64,000 bases of DNA. It comes from Chloropicon primus (lineage: Eukaryota > Chlorophyta > Chloropicophyceae > Chloropicales > Chloropicaceae). Positions 38,978-50,132 of this stretch are shown piece by piece (positions within the stretch are counted from its first letter, which is position 1; each line of letters opens with the position of its first letter). Position numbers and translations under genes: made by a program. The stretch spans positions 1,364,001 to 1,428,000 of the forward strand of contig CP060755.1 in the NCBI GenBank assembly GCA_023205875.1, written 5' to 3'. The notes beneath the pieces were generated by a model. It did not search any database. It was not told the DNA's origin and saw only the letters and a list, made by a program, of their open reading frames with translations.

Positions 38978-40207
38978 ATGATTGTGAGGTTGAGGTCGAG
39001 GGACGGGATGGAGAGGGTGAAGGTGCGCGACGGAGCGAGCTTGAGAGACTTGAGGAGCGCCATCGAGGAGGTGACGGGGGTGCCGAGCAACGAGCAGAGG
39101 CTGTCGGAGGACCAGAATCTCCTGAAGCCGGGCGAGTCTGGGAAGGTGAAGCTCTTGGATAGCACGCAAGGACTGAAGCATGGCTCCATGGTGTACCTGG
39201 CGTACGGCTACGAGAGGGACGTTCCCGCTGCGACGAGGAAGAGCCAATTCGAGGAGAGGGCGTTTGGGACGTCCATGACCGTGGCGGAAATGATCGCCAA
39301 GCAGACGCGGATAGAGCGCCAGGAGCAGGCGGACTGTGCCTCCGTTTCCCTTGAGAGGCACGCCGCCAACGCTTTCCAGCTCTACGTGAACCAGGGCATA
39401 GCCTTCTCGATCAAGCGCTGCGGCTTCATGTACGGCACGGTGGACGAGGAGAAGAACGTGCGGGTGGAGTTCATCTACGAGCCGCCCCAGGATGGCTCGA
39501 AGAATGAGATCCTCGTGCACGCCCAAGGGACGGAGGAGTTGGACAAGGTGGAGACCATCGTGGGCCTGCTGGGACTGAAGAGGGTGGGTTACATTTTCTC
39601 GCAGAGCTCGGAGGAGAAGGACTACCTCATCTCCACCCAGGAGCTCGCTGAGATGGCCAACATGCAGGAGGAGTTTGGGGACACCTTTGTCACCGCAGTT
39701 GTCTCGATGGTTCACTCGGAGGAAGGAGTGGACATCCACTTCGAGGCTTACCAGTGCACGAGGCAGTGCGTCAAGCTTCGGAGCGAGGGCTGGTTCAAAA
39801 TGGACGAGGATGAGGTGAAGCATTCCGGGGTTTCGACACTGGTGGACCCAAGGGAGCCTGCCAAGGAGAAGCCCGTGATTGTTGCCGGCAAGGACACAAA
39901 CAGGGTGGACAACGAGTGGTTCCTTTGCCCCGTGAAGATCCTTGACCATGAAGGCTTGTTCACATCTGATTTTGCGGTCGAGAACAGACTCACTGCGCAG
40001 GACACGGGCGAGCTCAAGGCTTACCTGAAGCAAAGAACGGGCAAGCCCTTCGTCAGGACGCTCTCCGACTTTCACCTGCTCCTCTTCCTGGCCAAGAACT
40101 CCAACATGGACGCCAACGATATTGCTCTCATCGTGCAAGCTGTTGCCAGCCAAAGCGACCCGGGAGAAGGATACAAAATAATAATCGAAAGCTTGGCCGG
40201 AATCTAA
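38978..40207 (+). CDS. NPL4: NPL4-like cofactor of CDC48/p97
   Basis: NPL4 with UFD1 recruits ubiquitinated substrates to the CDC48/p97 ATPase in ER-associated degradation and other extraction processes. The protein is 409 residues, the size of plant NPL4-like proteins. A ubiquitin-like (UBX-like) domain occupies about residues 1-75 (MIVRLRSRDGMERVKVRDGA, LKHGSMVYLAYG). The NPL4/MPN-like region follows: AFQLYVNQGIAFSIKRCGFM, YGTVDEEKNVRVEFIYEPPQ, GLLGLKRVGYIFSQS, and DYLISTQELAEMANMQEEF. FVTAVVSMVHSEEGVDIHFE and YQCTRQCVKL are also typical. No C-terminal NZF zinc finger is visible, as in plants. The ATG at 38978 is immediately followed by conserved sequence. Its stop is 38 bp from the DGD1 stop, the tightest convergent gap here. 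Confidence 0.95.
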   Translation: MIVRLRSRDGMERVKVRDGASLRDLRSAIEEVTGVPSNEQRLSEDQNLLKPGESGKVKLLDSTQGLKHGSMVYLAYGYERDVPAATRKSQFEERAFGTSMTVAEMIAKQTRIERQEQADCASVSLERHAANAFQLYVNQGIAFSIKRCGFMYGTVDEEKNVRVEFIYEPPQDGSKNEILVHAQGTEELDKVETIVGLLGLKRVGYIFSQSSEEKDYLISTQELAEMANMQEEFGDTFVTAVVSMVHSEEGVDIHFEAYQCTRQCVKLRSEGWFKMDEDEVKHSGVSTLVDPREPAKEKPVIVAGKDTNRVDNEWFLCPVKILDHEGLFTSDFAVENRLTAQDTGELKAYLKQRTGKPFVRTLSDFHLLLFLAKNSNMDANDIALIVQAVASQSDPGEGYKIIIESLAGI

Positions 40208-40245
40208 AAGTATTTCTTTACAGCATTTGCAACCCGCCGTATTTT

Positions 40246-42690
40246 TTAGGTCTTGGTTCTTGTTCGATCGAAGAAGCCTGCGCCGCAGTACCGCTCAGCG
40301 TCGAGCTCCTTGATGTCATCTGGGGCATGCTTAGTCCCGTGCCCGGCACCAGCGAACTTCCTGAACTGCTCAATGTTTGCGAGCAAGTGGTGGGTCGTCC
40401 AGCTCAACTGATCAAGAGCCTGGGAGGTTATGTTTCTCCTCCCACCGGGTTCCGCGACGTTGATCAGCCTCTCCGTCGCAGCCTCCCACGTCAGCCTGTA
40501 CCTGTCCTCCTTGCTCAAGGGGTGGGGATCCTCGTTCATGGCCTTGTTCAGGCATTGCGAGAATTCCTGCTCTGACTTGTACACCAAGCAATTCGGAAAC
40601 TGCGAGAAGAAGTGGTTGGAAGGGTGCTCTGCCACGATCACAAACTTTCCCATGGCAAGGGCCTCGGCCGTAGTGGTGGCAACGACATCGCTCAGGCTAG
40701 GGTTGATGAAAACCTTGTAGTCCCTGAAGGAGCGGTCCTGGTGGTCTTTCGCTCCGAGGAAGTTCAACGACAGGCCATCATTTCGGGCCCTGGAGACAAT
40801 GTCGTCAAAGTCCGGCCCGCTGCCGTAAACATCAAGCGGGATGTTGGAACCAAAGTTCTTCTTGTGCCTGGACAGAAGGTCCAGAAGCTCCGAGTAACCT
40901 TTGGCCCAAAGGGCTTTACCCATGAAGTAGACCCCCTTGCTGAACCTTTTCCTCTCGTTCGAGCCCGCTGCATCCTTGGGGGAAGCCTCGCTGCTCTCCA
41001 AAAACTTAGGAGAGACCCCATGCACGTTGCAGATCTCTGACTTTGGGAGGTGCTGGACTGCGCCCGAAAGCTTGATGACCTTGTCGCAATACGCCCTGCA
41101 GACAAGGCTGTTGATGCTCTTGACGATGTTCTTCTTGATGTGCCCTCCCTCTTCCCTGCTGACGTAGTCCAAGTAATTCGTGTGGACGATTCCTACGACA
41201 TACTGGAACTTCTTGTTCCACCTTCGACCGGGATGGTACCAGTTCAGGTGCTCAGGCTCCTCCAGGATGGCGATATCTGCCTCCCTATCCGGGACGCACT
41301 TCGTAATGTCGCCGATGGGAAGCAAGCTCCCCTTCTCCTTTGCGTACATGGCCGGGTAGAACTTGATCTTGAAGTTGGGCTCAAAGGGGACCCTCTTCTT
41401 GATCCAGTCCATCACGTAGGCCTCCTGCTGCTCCGGGTTCTCGAACACGATGTTATGCGGATAGACGTCGCTCTGGTCGCTCGGAGAGAGCCAAGGCACC
41501 ACGAGCGTGACCTTCTTGTTAAGCCGAGACAGGTATGCCGCCCGCAGGAGGGGGTTCACCGCCGTTCCGGTCATCCAAGGCAGGGACGCTGTGGTGAAGA
41601 TGTTCACAAAGTTGCCGTTGTCCTTGAGCGACACGTTGACCTGGCCCCTCTTCCTCTTGCCCTTCTTCTCGCTCGCTTCCAGCTGCTTCTGGGACACCTG
41701 CAAGGCAATCTCGTCCACGGACTTCTCCCACGCTCTCAGCACCCCCGGAAGGATGCTCCAGGGGACCACTGTGTCGCTCTTGCCCGTGCTGCTGCTGGCC
41801 GAGCCGTTGCTGCTCGAGGTGCTCGAGGTGCTCGAGGGCGTCCTCAAGAGCCGTGGGTACCCGTCCAGGCCCTTTGAGGCGATCTCCTGAAAGGAGCTGC
41901 CGAAGTCCGCGAGCGAGGCGCGGAGGGTCGCGGACGCCTTTGCGAGGGGCTCAAAGTCCTCGGCGCCAAAGTAGGACTGGCTCCTGCCCTTCGGCCCGCC
42001 CCGGTCCCCTCCCTGGGAGGAAGCGAGCTTCCCCCCGCTCTCCCTGCCCTGCTGGTACAGGTTCAGGTTCTTGCCCATCCTGTAGTTGACGTACTTTTGG
42101 ATCTTCAGGGCGGCCGCCTCGGTGGTCAGCTGGTCCCTCTGGTCCCTGAGGTGCAGCTCGGTCTCCGACATGGACCGCCTGGACTTCCTGATCGGGACGA
42201 CGTTGCTCCTGTTCAGCAAGTCCCTCAGCGCAAACTCCTCGTTGGTCTTGCTCATCGCCTTCTCGAGCTTCCTCCTCTGCCTGCTCGAGAAGGTCTTCCA
42301 GTTGCCCTTCACCTCGTCCCAGCCCCAGCCCTCGGACCAGCCCAGCGTTGCCACGCCCTCAGGGGAGGAGCCCGCGCCTCCCGCCGGTCTCCACAGGGAC
42401 TCCAGGTTCGTCACGAAGGAGGACCCGCGCCTCACGTTCCCGACGCGGCCCCGAGGGACGAGGGCGTCGGACTGGGAGCTCGACGCGAAGAGCGCCGGCC
42501 CGCTCGCCCGGCCCACGCCCCCGAACCTCCTCGAAATCAACTTGGCGACGGAGAAGTAAGTCCTCTCCTCCACTTGCTCTATCCCGGGGGCGGCCTTCGG
42601 GGGCGGAGAGGGGTTCTCGCTCGTCGTCGCCGCCCCCCCTCGAGCGCCGCGTCGGGTGGATCCCTCGCCTCGAGACTCCGTCGTCGTCAT
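40246..42690 (-). CDS. DGD1: Digalactosyldiacylglycerol synthase (DGD1-like)
   Basis: DGD1 adds a second galactose to monogalactosyldiacylglycerol on the outer chloroplast envelope, making a major thylakoid lipid. The protein is 814 residues from the ATG at 42690, similar to plant DGD1, which has a long N-terminal extension. The glycosyltransferase family 4 domain starts near residue 370: FVNIFTTASLPWMTGTAVNP, RAAYLSRLNKKVTLVVPWLS, IFGDI-like LLPIGDITKCVPDREADIAI, EEPEHLNWYHPGRRW and VVGIVHTNYLDYVSREEGG. The donor-binding part has YFMGKALWAKGYSELLDLL and DVVATTTAEALAMGKFVIVA. The N-terminal ~360 residues are Ser/Gly-rich with helical segments. No intron is needed. Divergent with the DEAD-box gene, convergent with NPL4. 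Confidence 0.95.
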   Translation of the reverse strand: MTTTESRGEGSTRRGARGGAATTSENPSPPPKAAPGIEQVEERTYFSVAKLISRRFGGVGRASGPALFASSSQSDALVPRGRVGNVRRGSSFVTNLESLWRPAGGAGSSPEGVATLGWSEGWGWDEVKGNWKTFSSRQRRKLEKAMSKTNEEFALRDLLNRSNVVPIRKSRRSMSETELHLRDQRDQLTTEAAALKIQKYVNYRMGKNLNLYQQGRESGGKLASSQGGDRGGPKGRSQSYFGAEDFEPLAKASATLRASLADFGSSFQEIASKGLDGYPRLLRTPSSTSSTSSSNGSASSSTGKSDTVVPWSILPGVLRAWEKSVDEIALQVSQKQLEASEKKGKRKRGQVNVSLKDNGNFVNIFTTASLPWMTGTAVNPLLRAAYLSRLNKKVTLVVPWLSPSDQSDVYPHNIVFENPEQQEAYVMDWIKKRVPFEPNFKIKFYPAMYAKEKGSLLPIGDITKCVPDREADIAILEEPEHLNWYHPGRRWNKKFQYVVGIVHTNYLDYVSREEGGHIKKNIVKSINSLVCRAYCDKVIKLSGAVQHLPKSEICNVHGVSPKFLESSEASPKDAAGSNERKRFSKGVYFMGKALWAKGYSELLDLLSRHKKNFGSNIPLDVYGSGPDFDDIVSRARNDGLSLNFLGAKDHQDRSFRDYKVFINPSLSDVVATTTAEALAMGKFVIVAEHPSNHFFSQFPNCLVYKSEQEFSQCLNKAMNEDPHPLSKEDRYRLTWEAATERLINVAEPGGRRNITSQALDQLSWTTHHLLANIEQFRKFAGAGHGTKHAPDDIKELDAERYCGAGFFDRTRTKT

Positions 42691-45366
<2,676 letters not shown>

Positions 45367-45474
45367 GAAGCGAGTAGGAGGTTCCTTGCGTGCTCCTTGT
45401 GTCTTTGTATACAAAATCTGTTTTTTTTTCAATAATACTGCTGGTTCTAGATGTGGTTTTCCTTTTCTGTCCCC

Positions 45475-46671
45475 TCACCGGATGCAAGAATGTATCGATG
45501 ACCAGGCAGAGCTATCCTCGTTCCCCTGGAGCCTCTGGCTCGGAAAGACGTTCCAGAACCTCAGAGTCTCGTCCCCAGCCCCCGTTACTATGGTCTGCCC
45601 GTCCGGCGACATGGCCAAGTACAGGACTCGGAGCGTGTGGCCGGTGAGCGTCGTGAGCTTTGTGAGCGACGGGTACCTCCACACGATGATTTGGTTCTGG
45701 CTGTAGCCGTGGGTGCTGACGAGCTCGTTCACGTTCTTCGACCACATCAAGTTGCAGACCTGGCTGCCCGTGTCCACGGCGTGCAGGGCCGTGTTCGTCG
45801 AGGTGTTCCAGAAACGGATGCACCTGTCCGCCGTCCCGCCCCCGGAGGCCAAGAGTCCGTGCTGGTGCGGCGACCAGGCGATCGCCTTGACCGCCGCCGT
45901 GTGCTCCACGAATCTCAGCCGCGGCGTCAGGGAGCTGCTGTTCCAGACGAACAGCTGGTTGTCGTTGCCCCCCGAGGCCAGCTCCCTCCCGTCGGGCGAC
46001 CACTTCAACCCGCAGACCTCCGACCTGTGGCCGACGAGCCTGCTGTTGTAATGCTCCGGAGACCGCACGTCGTGCTGAAGAATGTTCCTGTCCCTGCTTC
46101 CCGAGGAGAGGGTGTGGGAGTTCCAAGCCAGGGTGCCCACGCGAGACCGGTGACCCTCCACCGTCCGAATCCGCCTGGACTTGGCAGCGTCCCAGATCTG
46201 CACCTCTCCCTGGTTGGTCCCCACCGCAAGGTAAGTGCCCCTCTGGGTCCAGTTCACGGAGCAGACGCAGTCCTGCGGGCCCAGGTCGCAAAGTGTCACG
46301 ACCTTGCTCGTCGAGGCGCTCCACAGGTACACGCAGGCTCCCAGGCCCACGGCCAGAATGTTTTGCGAGGACCAGTCCACCAAATTCAAGTAAAAGTCGT
46401 CGGCAAGGGCCGGGGCGTCCAAGACCTTGAACGGGGAGCGCGCAATCCTCCTGCTCGCCCGCCGCGCCCCCGCGACCGTCGTCGTTGGAGACCACAGCAA
46501 GCTCGAGAACGGCGAGACTCCCCCGCTCGGTTCCCCATTTCCCAACACCTGCGCCAGCAGAGTATTGTACACTCTACTCTCGTCCTTGTCCGTCCCCGCC
46601 CCAGGCCTGTTCCCTCGCGGCGCCTCCGGCCGAGGCCTCGCTGCTCTCTCCGTCCTTATGAACCTGTCCAT
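45475..46671 (-). CDS. FZR1: CDH1/FZR (CCS52-like) activator of the anaphase-promoting complex
   Basis: CDH1/FZR proteins are WD40 activators that bring substrates such as cyclin B to the APC/C in late mitosis and G1. The protein is 398 residues, short for the family because the N-terminal region is compact. Residue 1 starts a C-box-like MDRFIRTERAAR (usual form DRFIPxR, with Pro replaced by Arg). Then RVYNTLLAQVLGNG corresponds to the conserved LLxxEL segment, and FKVLDAPALADDFYLNLVDW starts the propeller region. Seven WD blades follow (for example GTNQGEVQIWDA, SGGNDNQLFVWNS, VTGAGDETLRFWNVF). The protein ends in Ile-Arg (SCIR), the IR tail that binds APC3/APC10. The FKVLDAP motif marks CDH1 rather than CDC20. 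Confidence 0.95.
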   Translation of the reverse strand: MDRFIRTERAARPRPEAPRGNRPGAGTDKDESRVYNTLLAQVLGNGEPSGGVSPFSSLLWSPTTTVAGARRASRRIARSPFKVLDAPALADDFYLNLVDWSSQNILAVGLGACVYLWSASTSKVVTLCDLGPQDCVCSVNWTQRGTYLAVGTNQGEVQIWDAAKSRRIRTVEGHRSRVGTLAWNSHTLSSGSRDRNILQHDVRSPEHYNSRLVGHRSEVCGLKWSPDGRELASGGNDNQLFVWNSSSLTPRLRFVEHTAAVKAIAWSPHQHGLLASGGGTADRCIRFWNTSTNTALHAVDTGSQVCNLMWSKNVNELVSTHGYSQNQIIVWRYPSLTKLTTLTGHTLRVLYLAMSPDGQTIVTGAGDETLRFWNVFPSQRLQGNEDSSAWSSIHSCIR

Positions 46672-47001
46672 AACACACCGAGCGTCGACGGTCGGTCCTC
46701 CAACACACCAAAGGAGGTCTCCGCCTCCCGCGAGTTTTCCCCCCCCGCGTCGAGTCTTCGTCCCCCTCTCTCTCTGTTGTGTAGATTTCCCGTCTTTTCC
46801 GGGAAAAGAAAGAAAAGAAGAGCCCTCGCGAAATTCGAGGATGGGATGGGATGGGAGGAAGCCAAGCCGAAGCCAAGCTGAAGGCCAAAAGGTGTATCGA
46901 TAATGGATGTTATGTATACATTGCTTGCCCTGTTGGTGGTGAGGTACACTGCTACACTACACTACACTACACTACATGGTGCTTGACAGTCCCGCTGTGT
47001 C
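46672..47001. promoter_or_regulatory. Tandem intergenic region between CDH1 start and bilin reductase stop
   Basis: These 330 bp hold the upstream region of CDH1 and the 3' end of the bilin reductase gene. A (CTACA)5 repeat lies at 46952-46976. No further gene is seen. Confidence 0.55.
46952..46976. repeat. (CTACA)5 microsatellite
   Basis: Five perfect pentanucleotide units, 26 bases before the bilin reductase stop codon (on the opposite strand). Confidence 0.85.
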
Positions 47002-48261
47002 TCAGCGGGACGGGATGTTGTGCAGGAGGCGCAGCATGGCCACCTCCTCCCCGGGGGACCAGCGACCCCTCGGGACGTACAGGTCCCCGCCCCTCTGCAC
47101 GCTGTCGACCCTCGCCAGGGCCCCCAGGCTCACCGGGTAAGTCTTTCCGTTGAGGCGGACGTCGTCCTCGAAGTCGGAGACGTCCGGCTGCGCGCACAGG
47201 CCCGGCTCGACGTCGAAGAGGGTCTGCTTCATGTAGGAGTCGGCAAAGGCCTCGCCGAACGAGGCCTCGAGGACGCTCCTGGTCTTCTGGTTCGTGACCT
47301 GCTCCCTCGAGTAGCGCTCGTGGCACTGGTAGACCTCGGTCATCTCCTCCTCCCCCAGGAGGTCGAACCGAGACGAGCACTCGATGTGGAAGTTCAGGAG
47401 CTCCGCGCAGTACCCGATGAAGGCGCCGACCTCCTCCGCGTCCTTGGGCCTCGCGCAGACGCACCCCCGGGACAGCACCTTGCCCGCCCACTCGGGCAGC
47501 TCGACCATCTCCGTCCGGGGAAAGTGCCTCCGCCTGAGCTCGGTCATCGCCTGGACGTACACGTCAGGAAGGTCCCCGTTCCGCCTCACCGGGCTGCAGT
47601 CCGCGATCACGAAGGAGACCCGCCCCCCAACGCTTATCGCGTCCAGAGCGAAGATGGGGAGGTCGTACCGGACCCTGGGGTACATGACCACCCGGAAGAC
47701 CTCGAGCCCGTCGTTCCTCTTGCCCATCTCCAGGTGGAGCCTCCTGAAGCGGGACGTCTGGTACTCCTTGTTCTCCAGGCGCATGAGCTTGGGAGCCTCC
47801 ACGAGGTCGGCGTCGGACGCCGCGTGGGGGTGGATCGTGGGGTACGCGAAAAAGTCGGGCCCCGTCGTGCCCCTGAGATCGAAGTCGAACCCCGCGCGCC
47901 AGACGACCTCGACCACGTTCGTGAGAAGCTGGAAAGCCTCGTTGAGGTCCGGCAGAAGCTTGTGCGTCCGCAGCTTCACCGTGGCGCCGAGGTCGAGGGC
48001 GAGGCTGGCCCTCCGCTCGCCTGCCGAGAGGCCCGCGTACCTGCTCTCCGCGACAGAGCCCACCATTCTCCCGATCTCGTCGTGCAAAACCTGAGACTCG
48101 GAGCTGCCAGCAACCTCGGCCCCGCGGCCAGACGGCGAGGGCTCCGCGGTAACCCTGCTGGGTCGACGTGGGCCCTCCGCCCGATGCCTCCCTCCGCGCA
48201 GCTTGCCGGGAGCGCCACCTGCCCCGACAGACAACCGAAACAACCGCGGAGTCCCCCTCAT
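47002..48261 (-). CDS. Ferredoxin-dependent bilin reductase (HY2/PcyA/Peb family), plastid
   Basis: These enzymes reduce biliverdin to linear bilins used as phytochrome chromophores or, in green algae, in plastid-to-nucleus signalling. The protein is 419 residues. The first ~45 residues are basic and Ser/Gly-rich, a plausible chloroplast transit peptide. The family core is clear: VEAPKLMRLENKEYQTSRFR, RLHLEMGKRNDGLEVFRVVM, YPRVRYDLPIFALDAISVGG and FVIADCSPVRRN. The C-terminal family block NQKTRSVLEASFGEAFADSY with MKQTLFDVEP is also present. About 60 further residues follow that are not part of the usual fold. I cannot assign the exact regiospecificity (PcyA, HY2 or PebA/B type). The ATG at 48261 is the first in frame. 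Divergent with the SANT-like gene, tandem with CDH1. Confidence 0.9.
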   Translation of the reverse strand: MRGTPRLFRLSVGAGGAPGKLRGGRHRAEGPRRPSRVTAEPSPSGRGAEVAGSSESQVLHDEIGRMVGSVAESRYAGLSAGERRASLALDLGATVKLRTHKLLPDLNEAFQLLTNVVEVVWRAGFDFDLRGTTGPDFFAYPTIHPHAASDADLVEAPKLMRLENKEYQTSRFRRLHLEMGKRNDGLEVFRVVMYPRVRYDLPIFALDAISVGGRVSFVIADCSPVRRNGDLPDVYVQAMTELRRRHFPRTEMVELPEWAGKVLSRGCVCARPKDAEEVGAFIGYCAELLNFHIECSSRFDLLGEEEMTEVYQCHERYSREQVTNQKTRSVLEASFGEAFADSYMKQTLFDVEPGLCAQPDVSDFEDDVRLNGKTYPVSLGALARVDSVQRGGDLYVPRGRWSPGEEVAMLRLLHNIPSR

Positions 48262-48610
48262 CGACGCCCAGGGAGAACAGAAAACTGGTCACACGCCACA
48301 CACCACACAACCACGAACGGGACGAGGAAGCCAGTAGAGCAGAGGCAAGGCGCCTTCTCCTTCTCCCTCCCTCTCTCTCTGACTCTGAAAGCGAAAGCAA
48401 AGCAGGCGAGGCGGGCTTGAAGATCGGGTCCTGGTTTGCACTCACGAAGCTTTCTTGTACACCCGGGATGGACCAATAAGAATGAGAGGGGAGGGGAACA
48501 AGAGTGTTTTGGGGACGACTCATGACTCATGCTCCCGTACCCATTTTCCCCGTACCAATTCCCTAATGAATCTGTTAAACGACGCCTATAAGAGGGCTGG
48601 GGGTCCTAAT

Positions 48611-48646
48611 AAGCGTCGTTTCAAGCGTCGTTTCAAGCGTCGTTTC
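48611..48646. repeat. 12-bp tandem repeat, three perfect copies
   Basis: Three perfect head-to-tail copies of AAGCGTCGTTTC in the shared bilin reductase/SANT-like promoter. Confidence 0.85.
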
Positions 48647-48730
48647 GTTCGTTTCGTATTGCAACAATCGTCTCTTGTTTGATTTGGAGGGCAGGAGGCA
48701 GGACAATAAGAAGTTTGAAGTTTAGTTAGG

Positions 48731-48790
48731 AAAAAGAAAAAGAAAAAGAAAAAGAAAAAGAAAAAGAAAAAGAAAAAGAAAAAGAAAAAG
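48731..48790. repeat. (AAAAAG)10 microsatellite
   Basis: Ten perfect AAAAAG units, the longest simple repeat in the window. A stiff A-rich tract of this kind often excludes nucleosomes near promoters. Confidence 0.9.
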
Positions 48791-49171
48791 AAAACTCCTT
48801 TGTTGCGAGCAAGGGATCGTGCGTTTCGGATCTGGATCGGGCCATCATCGCCAGCAATTGCAATTGTGTACGGAGGGGCAGAAATTCCAGTACCGGCGAG
48901 CAGACAGGCGGACAAGGGCGAGCACGAAGCGACAGATACAAAGAGGGAGGAGTAGACCGAGTCCAAGGGACTTTGGGGGCACGACAGATTGGTGGTCACT
49001 ACAGAGAGGCGCCGGGGAAGTCTTGGCAGGCGCGAAGGGGGAGACCGTTTGGAGCACATCCCGAGGCGGATTGAGAGCCTACAGGAAAGGGAACCGGGGT
49101 CATCCGTGACAAGTTCAGAGAGCCTCTTTGGGGCGTGCAGGGAAGACCAAGGAAGGGACGGAAACGAAACC

Positions 49172-49903
49172 ATGCAGGCGAGTGCGGCACAGGCCACACC
49201 TCAGGTGGTGGGCTTGGCGGACTGCGTGGTACCACCCCGCGTGGAGCGGCCGCACAGCATTCTGGTTGGCGACACTTCCACTGCGTCTGTGAAGAAGGAG
49301 AGGAAAATTCGAAACGTGTGGGCGGTGCCATTCTATAGAGAGTCTGAGAAGAACAAGCTGCTGCTCGAGGAGGTCCTGAAGCAGAACCCATTCTCTGCCA
49401 AGTTCGGGAAGGTCAAGGCAATGTGGGACTCGATCTCGTCGGCCCTGAACCAGAAGGAGGTGTTCCACAAGAGCCAGTGCGATCACCAGGGCTGCCAGAA
49501 CCAGGTGAAGAAACTCGTGGACTACTGGGAGCGAAGGAGGACCGTGCAGGCCCAGCTCCAGAACAAACTTAGCGAGTGGGAGAGGAAGCTCGAAAAGATG
49601 ATCGAAGCGAAGAATGAGATCGAGTATCAGAAGAACATCAGGAAGACTCCAGTCGTCTCCTTCGAGGAGGAGATGCTCATCTACAACCAGGGGGGCAACC
49701 TGAACAAGAGACCGAGGTTCGAACTGAACAACGGCGGTGTGCTGGAGCCCACCATAGACGGGACGGCGCACCCAAGCAACAAGGACATCATGAGGGTCCT
49801 GGACGTGCACAGCTCGAGCCTGCAACAAATACAGGAAGTCTTGAGCTCGATGAAGAGCGCGCAGGAAAAGATTTTGAGTCTCCTGGAAGGGCACGGCAAG
49901 TGA
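49172..49903 (+). CDS. Probable Myb/SANT-like DNA-binding protein
   Basis: The protein has 243 residues from the ATG at 49172. A helical region near residues 45-125 resembles trihelix or Myb/SANT-like domains: RNVWAVPFYRESEKNKLLLE, EVLKQNPFSAKFGKVKAMWD and SISSALNQKEVFHKSQCDHQ, with a conserved Trp, an NPF...G pattern and a Cys-Gln pair before QVKKLVDYWERR. Basic helices follow (LSEWERKLEKMIEAKNEIEY). A nuclear-type basic stretch NKRPRFELNN and a C-terminal coiled helix (SLQQIQEVLSSMKSAQEKIL) complete it. This suggests a transcription factor or chromatin protein, but the domain call is by pattern only. Upstream sequence is in frame without an ATG. It is the first of four plus-strand genes in a row. 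Confidence 0.6.
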   Translation: MQASAAQATPQVVGLADCVVPPRVERPHSILVGDTSTASVKKERKIRNVWAVPFYRESEKNKLLLEEVLKQNPFSAKFGKVKAMWDSISSALNQKEVFHKSQCDHQGCQNQVKKLVDYWERRRTVQAQLQNKLSEWERKLEKMIEAKNEIEYQKNIRKTPVVSFEEEMLIYNQGGNLNKRPRFELNNGGVLEPTIDGTAHPSNKDIMRVLDVHSSSLQQIQEVLSSMKSAQEKILSLLEGHGK

Positions 49904-50132
49904 GAATTCCGCCGTTCTTGGGTACCACAAGAAAGTTTGAAGCCAATCTTCAATCAAGTAGACTATGAAACAGACGTGACTTTTGTATGTACACACAAGT
50001 ACACTATTTTTTTGTCAGTCACCCTTACCTTAGGTTTTTTTTTTGGCTTGCCTTGTCCCTCCAAACTTTTTCCCAATCCTCCCTCGCCCCTTCCCAAGCG
50101 GATAACAGGATTTTAGAGGCCAACAATCGAGG

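Larger units (their letters stand above)
48262..49171. promoter_or_regulatory. Longest divergent intergenic region, with tandem repeats
   Basis: This 910-bp stretch separates the bilin reductase and SANT-like genes and I see no gene in it. It contains a 12-bp repeat (AAGCGTCGTTTC)3 at 48611-48646 and ten units of AAAAAG at 48731-48790. The right part, from about 48989, is open in frame with the downstream gene but lacks an in-frame ATG before 49172. Confidence 0.55.
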
